From positions 62,001-126,000 of the forward strand of contig KN834792.1 of NCBI GenBank assembly GCA_000827265.1: DNA of 64,000 nucleotides, in the 5' to 3' direction. Below the pieces are notes generated by a model. That model had not been told where the DNA came from and did no database searches. It worked only from the letters and a program-made list of their open reading frames with translations. Each line of letters starts with the position of its first letter. Position 1 is the first letter of the stretch. The position numbers and the translations under genes are program-made. This document shows positions 10,769 through 22,357 of the stretch, piece after piece. Origin of the DNA: Collybiopsis luxurians FD-317 M1 (taxonomy: Eukaryota; Basidiomycota; Agaricomycetes; Agaricales; Omphalotaceae).

Positions 10769-12098
10769 ATGGTATCTTCACCTTTAGATCGCATTCAAGC
10801 AGCCGTAAACCACATTTCTCTCACGAGTGGCACCTGTTGTGTCCCCGTAGAATTCTGTGAACTGTACTATCAGCAGAGCCCAAATAGCGTGTAGGATTGA
10901 ATATCGTTTTTCTGCATTACTTTGCCCTGACTGACCTTTACGCAGATCGGATGTCAGAGTATTGAACATGGCGAACGCCTCTGCACAGGAGTTGACCGAT
11001 CTTATCTCTGTATACGAGGCAGCTCCTTTTGGACGGGGCGCCGAAACGGTGCTCGATGAATCCTACCGAAAAAGCTCTCAAGCTTGATTTATCCCAATTC
11101 GCTACTCCGTTCGATTTTGCTGGTACCTCTATCCTTCATCCAGTTCCGCAGGACCTTGTCGATACCGACACCAGTCTTCGTCGTCGCATTCGCGCTGAGC
11201 CTTACAAACTCAGCATTTACGGTAGGTAAACGTGCTTTGTTAAGACAGGTTATTGATCACCGATGAACAATAGATCAAGGACCATTTTTCAAGCCGCACA
11301 AGGACACTCCCCGTGCTCCGCATATGTTCGGCTCTCTCGTTATAGTGTTCCCTACACCCCACAAAGGTGGCGACTTACTCTTGACCAAGAATGGCCAAAA
11401 ATGGACCTTCAGTGCCGCTGAGGTTCTGGTGAAGAGTACCCCATACAATTTCAGATTGCCTTCGCCTCTTCCTATAGCGACGTCACGCATGAAGTCCTCC
11501 CAGTCTTGTCTGGTACTCGTATCACCCTGACCTACAATCTCTATTTCAAGACCAACTCCATCAAACTCCAAACTCCGAGTCCACTAGTCCCGGATGGATT
11601 CACCACGGTCAAGCAAGCTATGGAGGAGTACCTTGACAATCATTACGAAGAGGCGCTTCTCTGCTTCGGTCTTGCTCATACTTATCCAGTTGCACAGGAT
11701 GGGAGCGGAACTTGTATGAGTTTAGGGAGCTTTCACGCTACCTCAAAGGCAATGACGCGTTGCTCTATCGTGTTTGCCAGGAACTCGACTTGAATCCAGA
11801 GCTTCTGGTGTATTACGAGAGTGATGACTATTGTGGCGACAGTCATGGATTCCTTGCGGACGATTTTTTCGTATCGGACGAAGTTAACAACGGGGGAGCT
11901 AAGAGTGAATTTCTTGAAAAATAGGGACTGGAAAAAATCGGTATGAATGAGGTTTGGGTAACACCTAGGCTTTGAAAGTCCGGGATGCACTCGAGCTATA
12001 TGGAATATGGAGACGAACCTGTCCTCCGCAACATCTATGGCGAAATTTGATTATTTGCCGTTGGGCTGGAATAGACACAGACTCGGATGACTCTGATT
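10769..12098 (+). pseudogene. 2OG-Fe(II) dioxygenase pseudogene, copy 2
   Basis: Exon 1 (ATG at 10769, ending before gtagga) is intact and closely matches the intact copy at 12704. Exon 2 has one extra A in the run after CTACCG (about 11067), shifting the frame into a stop. Exon 3 keeps KPHKDTPRAP and the HEVLPV motif but has a one-base deletion near 11450, another frame change near 11710 and in-frame stops near 11921 and 11974. At least five lesions make it non-functional. Its similarity to the 12704 gene continues into the introns, so it arose by duplication of DNA and not by retrocopying. Confidence 0.85.
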
Positions 12099-12703
12099 GA
12101 CCACAAATTGAATAACTTACAGTAAACGATGTATTTGTATAAACATGCGTGCTTGCAAGTTCGCGATTCAGACGCCACTTGAGAAATACAATCTATTGTA
12201 TGTAGCCACCCAAAATCGGCATGTTGTAATTAGCTACCACGATCTGTACCGTTTATGAGGAGATTTTTATCTTTTGTCGGTCAAATAAATGGGCTGCAGA
12301 ATCCATTCATACCGAGCAATTTTTATTTGATATTGGTTTCGGAGTCAAAGGACCCAGGGAAACTTCGAGTGCGATTCCACCTTCTGAATGAGGCCTCCAG
12401 AATTCGGTTACAAAATGTTCTAATTCAAAAATTCGTGGTAATGTAGAATGGCGGCCCTGTAAGTACTGACCTGTACTGATTCCGTTGTGTTTCTTTTATG
12501 GGCGACCATCCAAGATCTCAATCTAAATTCGATGCTAGTGCGGGCAACGTGTTTTCCACGCTTCAAGAACTAAAACCCGTGTGAAATGCAAAAAGTGCAC
12601 GACCGTGGATGGTGAGTCATACCGCGATGCAATTTAAAATAAAAATGAAATAAAAAACCTCAATTGTGCAACTTTCGACCCACCTCCTTCGACCCACCTC
12701 ACC

Positions 12704-14068
12704 ATGTCCTCAGCTCTAGATCGCATTCGCGCAGCTGTGAACCACATCTCTTTTACCAGCGGAACATGTTGTGTCGCTCCAGAGTTTTGTCAACTATACT
12801 ACAAGCAAAGCCCAAACAGCGTGTAGGTGCCGATTTCTTTATCCTGTATTAATTTGCCCTGACATCAGCTTCATGCAGCTTGGCTTCAGCTCTGAACATG
12901 GCGAACGCATCTGAGCAAGAATTGGCCAGCCTTATCTCTGTATGCGAGGCAGCTCCTTTTGGACGCGGCACCGAAACGGTACTCGACGAATCTTACCGAA
13001 AAGCTCTCAAGCTCGATTTATCCCAATTCGCTACTCCGTTCGATTTGGCCGGTACCTCGATCCTTCATCAGATTCAGCAGGACCTTGTGGATATCGACAC
13101 CAGTCTTCGTCGTCGAATTCGCGCTGAGCCTTACAAACTCAACATTTACGGTAGGCAAACGTGTCTTGTTAAGATAGGTTATTGACCACCAATGAACAAT
13201 AGATCAAGGATCATTCTTCAAGCCGCACAAGGACACTCCCCGCGGTTCGAATATGTTCGGCTCTCTCGTTATAGTGTTCCCCACACCCCATAAAGGTGGC
13301 GACTTACTTTTGACCGAGAACGACGAGAAATGGACCTTCGATGCTGCCGAGGTTCTGGCAAACAGTACTCCGGATAAACCCCAGATCGCCTTCGTCTCTT
13401 TCTATAGCGACGTCATGCACGAGGTCCTCCCTGTCCTGTCTGGTGCCCGAATTACCTTGACCTACAACCTCTATTTCGAGACCAACTCCATCGAACATCG
13501 AATTCCCAGTCCACTAGTCTCGGACAGATTCACCGCGATCAAGAAAGCCATGATGGAATATCTTGCGGATCCGGAGTATCCCAAAGGCACCCTTCTCTGT
13601 TTTGGTCTCGCTCATTGCTATCCAATCTCACACCACGACGACAATCTCTACGAATTGAGGGAGCTTTCGAGCTACCTTAAAGGTAGCGATGCCCTGATCT
13701 TCCGCGTCTGCAAGGAACTTGGCCTGAAGCCGAAGTTGCTAGTGTACTATAGGAGTAGAAAGGGCTATCGCAAAACGTCTCAGGAATACCTTGCGAGAAA
13801 CTTTTGCGAATCGAGCGATCACTATGGTGATGATTACGATGAAGTTGACCACCTCGAAGGACAGGGAATGACCAGGATCAAGGGTAAAAAGTGCGTTTGG
13901 GTGACACCTAGGCTTAAAAAGTCTGGGAAGGAGTCGAACTATATCCATTATGGAAACGAAGCTTCGTTAGGTACTGTTTATGGGGAGATTTGCATCTTTT
14001 GCCTGCCCACCAAGGCTGACAGTGATGAGAATGATATAGATGATTCCGAATCTGAATCTTCTGATTGA
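12704..14068 (+). CDS. 2OG-Fe(II) dioxygenase (prolyl 4-hydroxylase-like), intact copy
   Basis: Exons 12704-12822, 12879-13150 and 13203-14068 join in frame to 418 residues. The catalytic core has FFKPHKDTPRG (HxD ligands), MFGSLVIVFPTPHKGGDLLL, and MHEVLPVLSGARITLTYN (distal His plus the Arg that binds 2-oxoglutarate). These oxygenases hydroxylate a protein or small substrate using Fe(II), O2 and 2-oxoglutarate; this one's substrate is unknown. The C-terminus is acidic (DSESESSD). It has no signal peptide, so it is probably cytosolic or nuclear. It is the only family member here with an intact start, frame and ligands. Confidence 0.85.
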
Positions 14069-14242
14069 CCACAAAGTAGATAGTTCAAAGACATGTTTTT
14101 GTACAACTTGAATCATACGTACTTCAAATTCTTGTAGATCTGCAATTCCCGTCGCTACTCGAAGTGTAAGTCAGCTTCCGCGTTAAGCAAAGCCACGTGG
14201 ACCGTGTTTCGTTTTAAGCGCCGAAAGGGTCTCTTCCCAACA

Positions 14243-15337
14243 ATGACTAGTAAATATTCTCTCCCCAAAAATTCTCTTCCTCGAATTCTAACTTGGAATT
14301 TATCCAGCAACAAGAACAGCCAAACGAACCAAAGCAGTCGCTAAAAAGCCTACTGGCCGCTCCAGTACCATTTCGAGCCTAAGCTCCCGTCAACAATTAC
14401 GCGCCGAGTGGAAAGCTAGCCTCAAAGTCTGGAGCGCACCAAAAGGCAAAACGTATAAACATCCTTCCAAAACGACTCTGGTTCGTATTATCTTCTACTT
14501 GTTCTTCTTTTCTTATGATAAGTTTTATATACTTACCATATGACTTGACGCGTCAAATAATGTCAATGTCTTCTTTTTTTCCCATTTCTTTCCCCCCTCT
14601 CTCCCCTTCTCAATCTTTATACAATAGATTAGCAAATCCGAAGCCAAGAAGGAATATAAACTCGACAATGACGACCTCGACAGTATTCCTGTCGAAGACA
14701 AGGTCAATAGGGATAAAAGACCTGCCACGACGATGGTTTTCGATTTATCGGACGTGCAAGAGCTGGCTAGGAGAAAATGTGAAAAATTGGGAGTAGAGTT
14801 GCCCGAGGTACTCATGCAGGATCAAGAGGAGGGAGAAACTGGCGACGAAGATGCAGAGGGAGAGGACGAGGAGGAATGCCGTGAGGAAAGTGAGCAGGAG
14901 GTTAAGAAAGAAGAGATTTCAACCGCACGCAAAAAGGCGACGAAGACCTCAAGCGAAGCAACCGAGCTGGAAAGCCCAACGGAACCAGGAACTGATCGTG
15001 CTCAATTCAGAGAATGGCTCGCCAACGAGTGGAAATCTTCCAGTCGCGGTCGTCTAAAGGGTTCATTGGTCCGTATCCTTCCTTCTTTGTTCGATACCAC
15101 TCTTGCACTGATGTAAACTCTACATAGATACGGAAAACCGAAGCTAAAAGTGACTACAGACTTTCCGAAGCTGAGCTGGGCTGTCTTCCCTCGCAGGAGA
15201 AGATGGAACCAAAGAAGATCAGAGGAAGGCAGGATCACACGCAGTCGGTGGTTTTCTCGTTGGCAGATGTGACTGTCGTGGCAAAGAAAAAGTGCGAAAT
15301 GCTGGGACTACGATTGCCCAAGGGATTACAGCCTTAG
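14243..15337 (+). CDS. protein with two XPA C-terminal-like repeats
   Basis: Four exons (14243-14249, 14308-14480, 14628-15068, 15128-15337) give 276 residues; the first exon holds only seven bases. The protein contains the same module twice. Module one has ISKSEAKKEYKLDNDDLDSI, then MVFDLSDVQELARRKCEKLG. Module two has IRKTEAKSDYRLSEAELGCL, then VVFSLADVTVVAKKKCEMLG. The phrase I-x-K-(S/T)-E-A-K-x-x-Y-x-L resembles the start of the C-terminal DNA-binding domain of the repair factor XPA, and similar single modules occur in basidiomycete proteins of unknown role. No XPA zinc finger is seen, so this is not XPA itself. An acidic Glu-rich linker separates the modules. DNA binding is inferred only. 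Confidence 0.6.
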
Positions 15338-16209
15338 GATAAACCCGAGATACACTCGACCGGAACTTCGAGCGTATCATTGATTTTGATGGGTGTTTGA
15401 CATTTTTCTTGGAAGTATATATATAAGCACTTGTATATAGCATATTGAGTCCGCGGCGACAGATTGTATCTATCAGAAAGCTTCTAGTTTGTACATAGTA
15501 AAAATAGACTCAGATAATTTTCGCAAGTATGACACGAATACCTCGCAAGAAAATATAATGTAGTCCCGAAAGATCCGACGAAAAGCACTAGCAAGTCTAC
15601 CAGGGCGACAGTACGGTGGAAATGTTGAAAGCGGCATGCCGCCATGCCACCACCAACTGAGCTCGGGTGAAGATGAATTTGGGAAGCATTATCAGACGTA
15701 CAGCATGCGGAGCATATCAATAGAGTTCACGTTGAGTCATTGACCAGCAACTCTTATCGATTACGAGGACTGAATTCGTTCCCGTATGTAGAACCTAATC
15801 CGATACCAATCCTGTTGTCCATTTCGTTAGCGCACACCAAAAATGTCAGTCTCGTCATTAAGAGCTATAAAGAGCGCCATAGCCCCCAGGTACATCTAAT
15901 TCCTAGTCATGTCTTTATTTACCGTTTCTGCCCGATGGCGTGAAGTGCTGTTGAGAAGTTGATGACTTGCCGCCCTATGACAGAAACGGAGATTTCATAG
16001 CTTTCGGTATTCCCGGATGGTTAACAGCAATGGATGACAGTTGGATGACATGCTGGAACAGACCGGAACTTATATGAGCATTGAACGTTGAGCGCTGGCT
16101 GGACTGGAGGCCTGAAAGCCTCGAGAGAATCACCATTCTCGGCTGGTCATTCGTCTTCCTCATCTCAGTAGGACGAGCAAAGCACCAAACCAGGGACGCT
16201 TTGCTCATC
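15338..16209. other. intergenic, no supported gene
   Basis: About 870 bases with only short, unconvincing frames on either strand and no repeats that I recognise. It probably holds the 3' UTR of the XPA-C-like gene and the flank of the small candidate gene at 16210-16365. Confidence 0.4.
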
Positions 16210-16365
16210 CTACTCAAAGGACGAAGAAAAAGTCCCGGCGAGTGCGACTAGGACAAAAAGAACGCTTGATGCTGGGCCACTGTAAGTAACAAAAAAACAA
16301 ATGTAATGAGTAGATCACTAATAACTGGAACTCAAAACTTACCACGCAAAGATCCCTAAAATCAT
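16210..16365 (-). CDS. candidate 30-residue membrane microprotein (or the end of a longer gene)
   Basis: Two exons, 16365-16343 and 16279-16210, with a 63-bp intron bounded by GTAAGT and TTACAG, give a 30-residue peptide starting MILGIFA. It is one hydrophobic segment (SSVLFVLVALAGTF) followed by a short polar end. The frame stays open upstream of this Met to a possible acceptor at about 16411, so it may be the end of a slightly longer protein. I do not recognise it. The clean splice signals are the only positive evidence. Confidence 0.3.
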
Positions 16366-16838
16366 CTGAGGAACCGTCTTCGCGACGATAAGCTGCTAGA
16401 CATGGTGGAGGTTTGGAGGAAAGAAGCAAAACTAAGAAAGATGGGAAAATCAACGTCCTTTTAAAGATCTGGTGATTACCTTATCAGGATATTTGATGCA
16501 GTGTTGCGGCTGTGATGCGGCTCTCGGTTCGGATAAATCACCTCTGCGCCTCCGGTCCGATAATGCAGGTCCTTCAAGCTTCAATCTTTACCATCGAATA
16601 TTCCAAAAAAGAGTCGCTCTCAATGACTGGAAGCCTCTGGAAGCTTGGAACCAAACCAATCTGCTCATCAGCGATTGTAGGCTGTAGCCGACCCGGCGCG
16701 TTGGAAAAATATTTTACCCGACCACGAGCCTGAAATAGGGTCGCGGTGGGACGCATAAATACTAGAGGGTGGACGAGTGCATGAAACTATCAGGAAGCAG
16801 GTCTTTCTTACACTCACACTTGAAATCTATCGCTGGCG

Positions 16839-17751
16839 ATGTATTTCCTCAAAGTTTCCTCGTTCACTTCTACATCGTCGCTCTTTCTTATACTCGCCGT
16901 TGCGAATGCAGTGAATGGTCTCGCTATACCGAATGAGCGCTCTCTGGACGCTCGCGATGTCTGGGTACCAAAAATTCTTACGCCTACTGCAGAAACTGTC
17001 TGGAAGACTAACAGTCATGGCGAAGTGACTTGGTACTGCCGCTATTCCAACTCCCTGCATAAGCTAACGTCATTTCTTTCTTCCTTAGGGACCCTTCCAA
17101 CCCGCCTAAGCAGATCACCAACCCGAAAGGCACCATATTGCTCGGCCATCTTGATCCCAGCAATCCTGTTTCGGGTTTGAATTTGGATATCAGTGAGTTG
17201 AATTGCGCTCTACTGAATAGATATTTGACTCTTATGCTCGCTTTAGAACACCCACTCGCCTCGTACGTCGACCTCTCACTAGGAAAGGCGACCATTCAAG
17301 TTCCTGCAACTACCACACCGGGGAAGTATATCATCGTCTGTAAGTCTAACCTGGAGCTATACCATCTTCGCAGTCTTACGAATTCATTCATTTCTCAGTG
17401 ATGGGTAACTCGGGTAATCGTTCTCCAGAATTTACGATCGAGGCTGCCGATTCTACCGCCTCCACATCCTCCTCAACGACTTCGAGTTCCTCTGCGGAGA
17501 ATGCTTCTGCGGGATCCGCCTCTACTGCCAACGCCTTATCGGGAGCTTCTTCCTCTGATCAAGCAAGCGGCTCTTCCTCAGAGTCTTCGACATCGACATC
17601 GACGGGGACACCAACACCTTCCGCCGGCGCCGCCGCCACCTCTGGAGCTGCTCCCAGTGATGGCACCTCACCAGAAAGCGACCCGTCAAATTCTGCCCCA
17701 AACTCGGCCACTTCAGCGTCCGCTGCTTCGACAGCAACTGTATCGGTGTGA
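16839..17751 (+). CDS. Kre9/Knh1-like secreted Ser/Thr-rich protein 1
   Basis: Exons 16839-17032, 17089-17192, 17247-17339 and 17399-17751 give 247 residues. There is an N-terminal signal peptide (hydrophobic SLFLILAVANAVNGLA), then the immunoglobulin-like domain of the Kre9/Knh1 N-terminal family. That domain runs from ILTPTAETVWKTNSHGEVTW to the closing strand MGNSGNRSPEFTI. The last about 105 residues are Ser/Thr/Ala-rich and surely O-glycosylated. Many relatives end in a GPI signal; here the chain stops at TATVSV with no hydrophobic tail, so it is probably secreted or held in the wall by other means. Kre9/Knh1 proteins act in cell-wall beta-1,6-glucan. A related gene lies 1.3 kb downstream. 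Confidence 0.8.
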
Positions 17752-19051
17752 TTTGGAGATCGGATGGATAGATAGTGATCTTTGTATTCTGTGCGACGCC
17801 TAGTTTGCGGGGCGGCTGGAATGGAATGGAATGAACAAGGATTCTTTGACCTTCAATTGTGTTGATTACCATCTGCTCACAGCCTTCTGACGGTTTTGGG
17901 ATGGCACAGTTATGAATCTGATCTGATTCTGATTCTTTGGTAAACCTTTAGTAAACTGTTTCGTCAACCGGGTAAAAGTTCCTTATGTCCTATCATCTCA
18001 TCGCGGGCTAGTCCTCTTTTATTCTGCACTCCGGCATACTCCTGTCGTCTTGACCACCGCTAGGTAGTATGGAGAAGATCCTGTAGATAGTAGAGCATCA
18101 TGAGCTGTCTAGCGCTGGTCGACGGAATCTGCTCCTCGGAATCAACTTGCGCCGGTCGATGATTGAAGAAGCAGGACTCATCGATGTTCGTCCAATGTCT
18201 ATCCCACTGCGGCACACTTCGCTTTGTGTTTGACTGAGTTGTTCTCTTCTGCGCATTGGAATGGCTCGCGGAAAAATGACCGGGTATCTTCATTCACATT
18301 GAGCATAAGTGTTCGAAATTACATTTCCAAAACGCGGCTCAATCTTGAGTTTGAGCATGAGTTTCAGGACGGTTCTCCTCACGAGTTACTGGGATCTCCG
18401 CCAGTGCATACCAAGTGTTCAAGCTTTAAATCTCACCGGATGGGGTGTATCGTATGTGAAAAGTCCTCGTCTCGAGGGATAGTGTGTATTGACTATCTGC
18501 GCGACATTTTATTGCTGATTACCACATTTAGAATTTGAATTCCCATATCGGGAATGACCTCATCAAAAGACGCTCGTCTCCAATTAAAACGCCTCATTTA
18601 CTCCAAGCAAGCTGGAGACCGAACGGAATTGAAGGAGTTTGAAGGTTCATGGATGATTCGAGAATAATAATGTTAGTTTCTATACTTGAGAAGCTACAAG
18701 ATGACCGCCGGCGTTGGCAACGTACGTATGCATCCAGCAACGATTTACGCGTTTCCGGGTCTATGGACGTTCATATATTATCTTGTGAACAGTGAAGTAA
18801 AGGCGTGAAGCTGGATCAGTGAGGTCGGCCGGGTCAGGACCCAAATCGTCTAGACCCACCCGATCCGCTTTGACCCCTTGAAGTGCTTCTCGAGGACCAA
18901 ACAAATATCTCCTTCAAATAAAAGGCTTGGTTCAGGATCAGAATTCCCTTTATCTTGACTCTGAACCACCACCATCACCACCAAATCGCTCTTTCACGCC
19001 CTTTAGCTTTTGCTTTCGTGCTATTTTAGACCCTTAAATTCACTCAGCATA
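17752..19051. other. intergenic, promoter of the second Kre9-like gene
   Basis: About 1.3 kb without a convincing coding frame. The last 150 bases are C/A-rich with CACC repeats near 18965-18985, and read like a core promoter and 5' UTR of the gene at 19052. Confidence 0.4.
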
Positions 19052-19794
19052 ATGAACTCGTTCATCGCCGCGCTTCTTTGGCTACTCGTCACCTCTCTTG
19101 CACAACTTCAGCTCGTCTCTACCTCGCCCATACCAACACTTTCTTCCAGGAAGGAGCTCATCGCATGGTCGCCGACTATCACGTACCCTAACGAACGTAC
19201 TGTCTTGAAAGCAGGATACGGTACCTATGTATGTCTCCTTGAAGACTTCGGATCCTGGCTCGAATTGCTGATGATGATTTTCTCTCTTTGTGTAGATGAG
19301 TTGGAGTAAGCCCCGTCGCTTTCATAAAATTTTCCTATACGCTCAGCCTTAATCGTCCTGTTGTCCTGCTCCAACAGAAACGGACGACATGCCCGAAGAA
19401 TCCAAGAACAGTACTGGGTATATCATGCTTGGATGGATTAATGGAACCGACACGAATGAACACCTTGATTGGAGTACGTTGCTTTATTTGGAGAATATTC
19501 ATCCGGTATCGCGACTAATCACTGGTTAACGACTCAGGACACCCTGTGGCCAGCAACTTCAAGTATACCGACGGAAAAGTCAATTTTACGCTCCCGGAAA
19601 ACTTGGAGCCGAGAGATGACTATATCTTCGTGTGTACGTTTTCCATTTTCATTCTGTCTGGGTAATGGTAATCCCTCGTCTGACACTTTTGTCGTATATG
19701 TTATGCAGTGATGGGCGACTCTGGAAATGCGAGTCCCACGTTCACCATCTTGCAGTTCAACTCGACCAATTCCCCCTCTGCCGGCGAGGCATGA
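19052..19794 (+). CDS. Kre9/Knh1-like secreted protein 2 (short)
   Basis: Five exons (19052-19228, a ten-base microexon 19296-19305, 19378-19473, 19538-19633, 19709-19794) give 154 residues. A signal peptide (FIAALLWLLVTSLAQLQLV) precedes the same Ig-like domain as in the 16839 gene. The landmarks align: W at the first strand, YIMLGW, FTLPENLEPRDDYIFV and MGDSGNASPTFTI. The intron phases are also conserved, which supports the microexon. Unlike its neighbour it has no Ser-rich tail, so it is a bare domain of the family. Several NxS/T sites (NSTG, NGTD, NFTL) suggest N-glycosylation. It is probably extracellular. Confidence 0.75.
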
Positions 19795-20156
19795 CGTTCC
19801 ACCCACGCTTCGTGATCAAAATTGCATCCTCCGTCCTCTGTCGTTCGTACCTCTGTTCGTTATCCGAACTATAAAGTGCTCCTCGTTGTGGCGACCTGCT
19901 ATTCATTGGAATCGGACTTTCTACTTCTATGCAAACCAAACTTCGCATTAATGCATTCCCGTCACTCTCTTTTTGTTGGCTTTGTTGTTTTTTTGTGTTT
20001 TTCAATAGTCTCTCTCTTGGAAATCGTACTTTATACGTGCTGTAATATTGGATCCATTGTAATTCATTGTGTTGTGTCTTTTATAATGGGGAGTGCACGA
20101 ATCGAAAGTCCACAGTAATTACAAACAGGCACTTCCGAACCAGGAATTGTGATGGA
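19795..20156. other. convergent 3' region
   Basis: A 362-bp stretch between the stop of the Kre9-like gene 2 and the stop of the CorA-like gene. It is T-rich near 19975-20050, consistent with 3' UTR. No gene is seen. Confidence 0.4.
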
Positions 20157-22357
20157 CTAAGGTTCTATCTTTTCCATCGAGTTGATTTTCTCTGTATCCC
20201 GAGATCGTCGATTGACCGGAGAGGGCATCTGGAAAGACATCTGGGAAACCCGGAGACGAGCTTGGAGAAACAGAGATAGTGAATAATCGAATAAAAGCGA
20301 AAGGCATTGCCATGCTTCTCTCCCTATGAACTTGAAGGAATACCAAGGCCATAAAAACCGAGACATTGTCGTCCCATGTAGCACGATAGAAACGAAGGTC
20401 CAAACGGTGGCTGCAGTGAGCAAAAGCGCCACCAAAAAGTACTGCTTCAGTGTGGTAGAGCTTATTCCTTGAACGTTCATGCCAAAAATACCCTGGTTCA
20501 GTAGTGTAAGTAAACAATAAGAAACGGACTGGGACTGGGAGAAAATAGAGACCAGTGCTTACAGCAGCGAATGTAGCAGGAAGATATATTACTGCAATGT
20601 ACGATAATTGCCTCATGGTTATGCTTTCGCGGATGGCGACGTCGCTGAAAACCTACGCAAATACATGAGAACCCTGGAGGACAACTAGTAAAGTATGCAT
20701 GCACCGAGGGAGCAAGATTGATCGAAAGAATTCCACGTACCATATTCCGCGCACTCTCGATCCTAGAGCCAAGCACTTCAGCTTCTTTTATGATCTTATC
20801 TACCAGCGAAGTAAGGTCTGTGTAAAAGTGTTCCGAGGGAAGAACGCGAAGGGGCCCAGACGTTGGTCCAGAAACATCTGTGTAAACTGGTAAAACCATA
20901 GTCAGTCGATGGGACAGGAGCTAGAAGATATAGGTACTGTAGTTGCGGCGAGGCGGTGGACGCGATTGGAAACTATGAAGCTTCTCCTCGGCCATGGTAT
21001 ATGAGTTAAAATTGAATTGGTTGGCATCGAGTTTATCGGATTGAATGTAGGAAGGCGGGCGGCTGTTTGGCTTCCAGTTGAACTGGGTAGTTTCAGGTCC
21101 CTGAGAGGGAGCCGGAGCTCTAACTGGAGCGCCTGGCCCAGGGGAGGGGGCAATAGGTGTAGCGGGCTTGGACGCCGTTCGTATCCGTGGCGCCGCGGTG
21201 GGAGTTGGAGGAGCTAGAGCTGGGACATTGTAGCGCTGGAGAGGGTCGATGGTTGAGGTTTGGGCTTTTGCAATGCCAAGAAGGTACTGGATAATATCTT
21301 TGTAGTCGTTAAGAATGAGCGTGTAACCTTGCAAGTCAAGACGTATTCGATTTAGTTGTCGAGTGTGTTCTACATTAGGACTTTGTAGTAGAATTCGTTC
21401 CTAGAAAGTTGAGGGCGTATAAATTAATAGACCTAACAAGCATCGTGGTCGTACACCCCAGGTAAGATATATTTTTGAAAAGGTATTGCAGAACGTCCCA
21501 CGACGAGTACAACGCGAACCACAGTACTGGAAGCAGAGGGCCTGCATTGAACCCGACATTTTGATAATTCCATTCAGGATCAATCATTATATTCCTGGTC
21601 CATTCAGCGATATACTTTGCGGAGCGCTTGTATTTCCGAGGAGAGCAGTAGCATATAATAGTCGTGCCTCGCGCTTCGGGATTGTCCTTCATCTTCCCTC
21701 TGCCAGTGGGATCTGCTCGCGAACGCAAAATATATATGCCGATTAAGTCAACTTCGAATTTACCTATATATGTCAATTGGTCAGGGAAGTATTTATTGGA
21801 CGGCTACATAGACAGATAGAAGAACCACTTGCCCTTCTCCTCGTTTTGATCCAGAGTGTAACTCATACTTGAAGATGAGTCATTCGAGTTCGCGATCCAT
21901 TGTAGGAATGGAATAGTGATTTTTATGTCTACGAGGGAGAGGTTAGGTCACCTTTTCACGAGAGTAAGGGTTAAAGCTTGACACGCGATCTTCACTATCT
22001 TCCATCGAGTCAGGATTGTACTGCCCCCTTGACGGAATTTCCGAGAAACAATGCTCGAAGAAATCCGGATCGATGTTACAACTAGATCACCGTTAACTTT
22101 CGTCAGAGGGAAATCTTGAAAGTAAACTATTGCAAACCTTAGCTCGACATTCAGCAGACTTTCCGCGCAAAAATTCTCCAAAAAAGATATAACGGTTGAA
22201 GTCTTGAACACACAAAACGTAAAATTCAAGTCAACCCGTGGATACAAGTCAATAAAGACGCTTTGCAAAAACCTAAGCTAACATTATTTGGCCACGCATC
22301 CTCAACGAAAGGGTTTTTGTCTATTTCATTCCCAACGCACGTTCCCGAGTCACTCAT
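20157..22357 (-). CDS. CorA-like Mg2+ transporter family protein
   Basis: A multi-exon gene whose spliced start is MSDSGT at 22357; a 72-bp intron then leads to FLQSVFIDLYPR. The core shows NIDPDFFEHCF and, near the end, a coil (LTSLVDKIIKEAEVLGSRIE). Next come the first membrane helix (QLSYIAVIYLPATFAA), the GMN loop signature (IFGMNVQGISS) and the second helix (YFLVALLLTAATVWTFVSI). This is the two-helix C-terminal layout of CorA-type transporters, with a short basic tail. A Pro-rich insertion (about 21050-21250) and low similarity outside the core are typical of the divergent agaricomycete CorA-like family; ion specificity is uncertain. Splice sites at the first GT/AG pairs and near the end are clear, but those around 21400-21850 are not. 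Confidence 0.75.

Noticed and set aside
17501..17872. Alternative frames over the Ser-rich tail of the Kre9-like gene
   Set aside because: Low-complexity DNA leaves other frames open; only the frame continuing the domain is supported by splicing.
18060..18538. Short open frames on both strands between the two Kre9-like genes
   Set aside because: No family, start context or conserved splice pattern; composition is like non-coding DNA.
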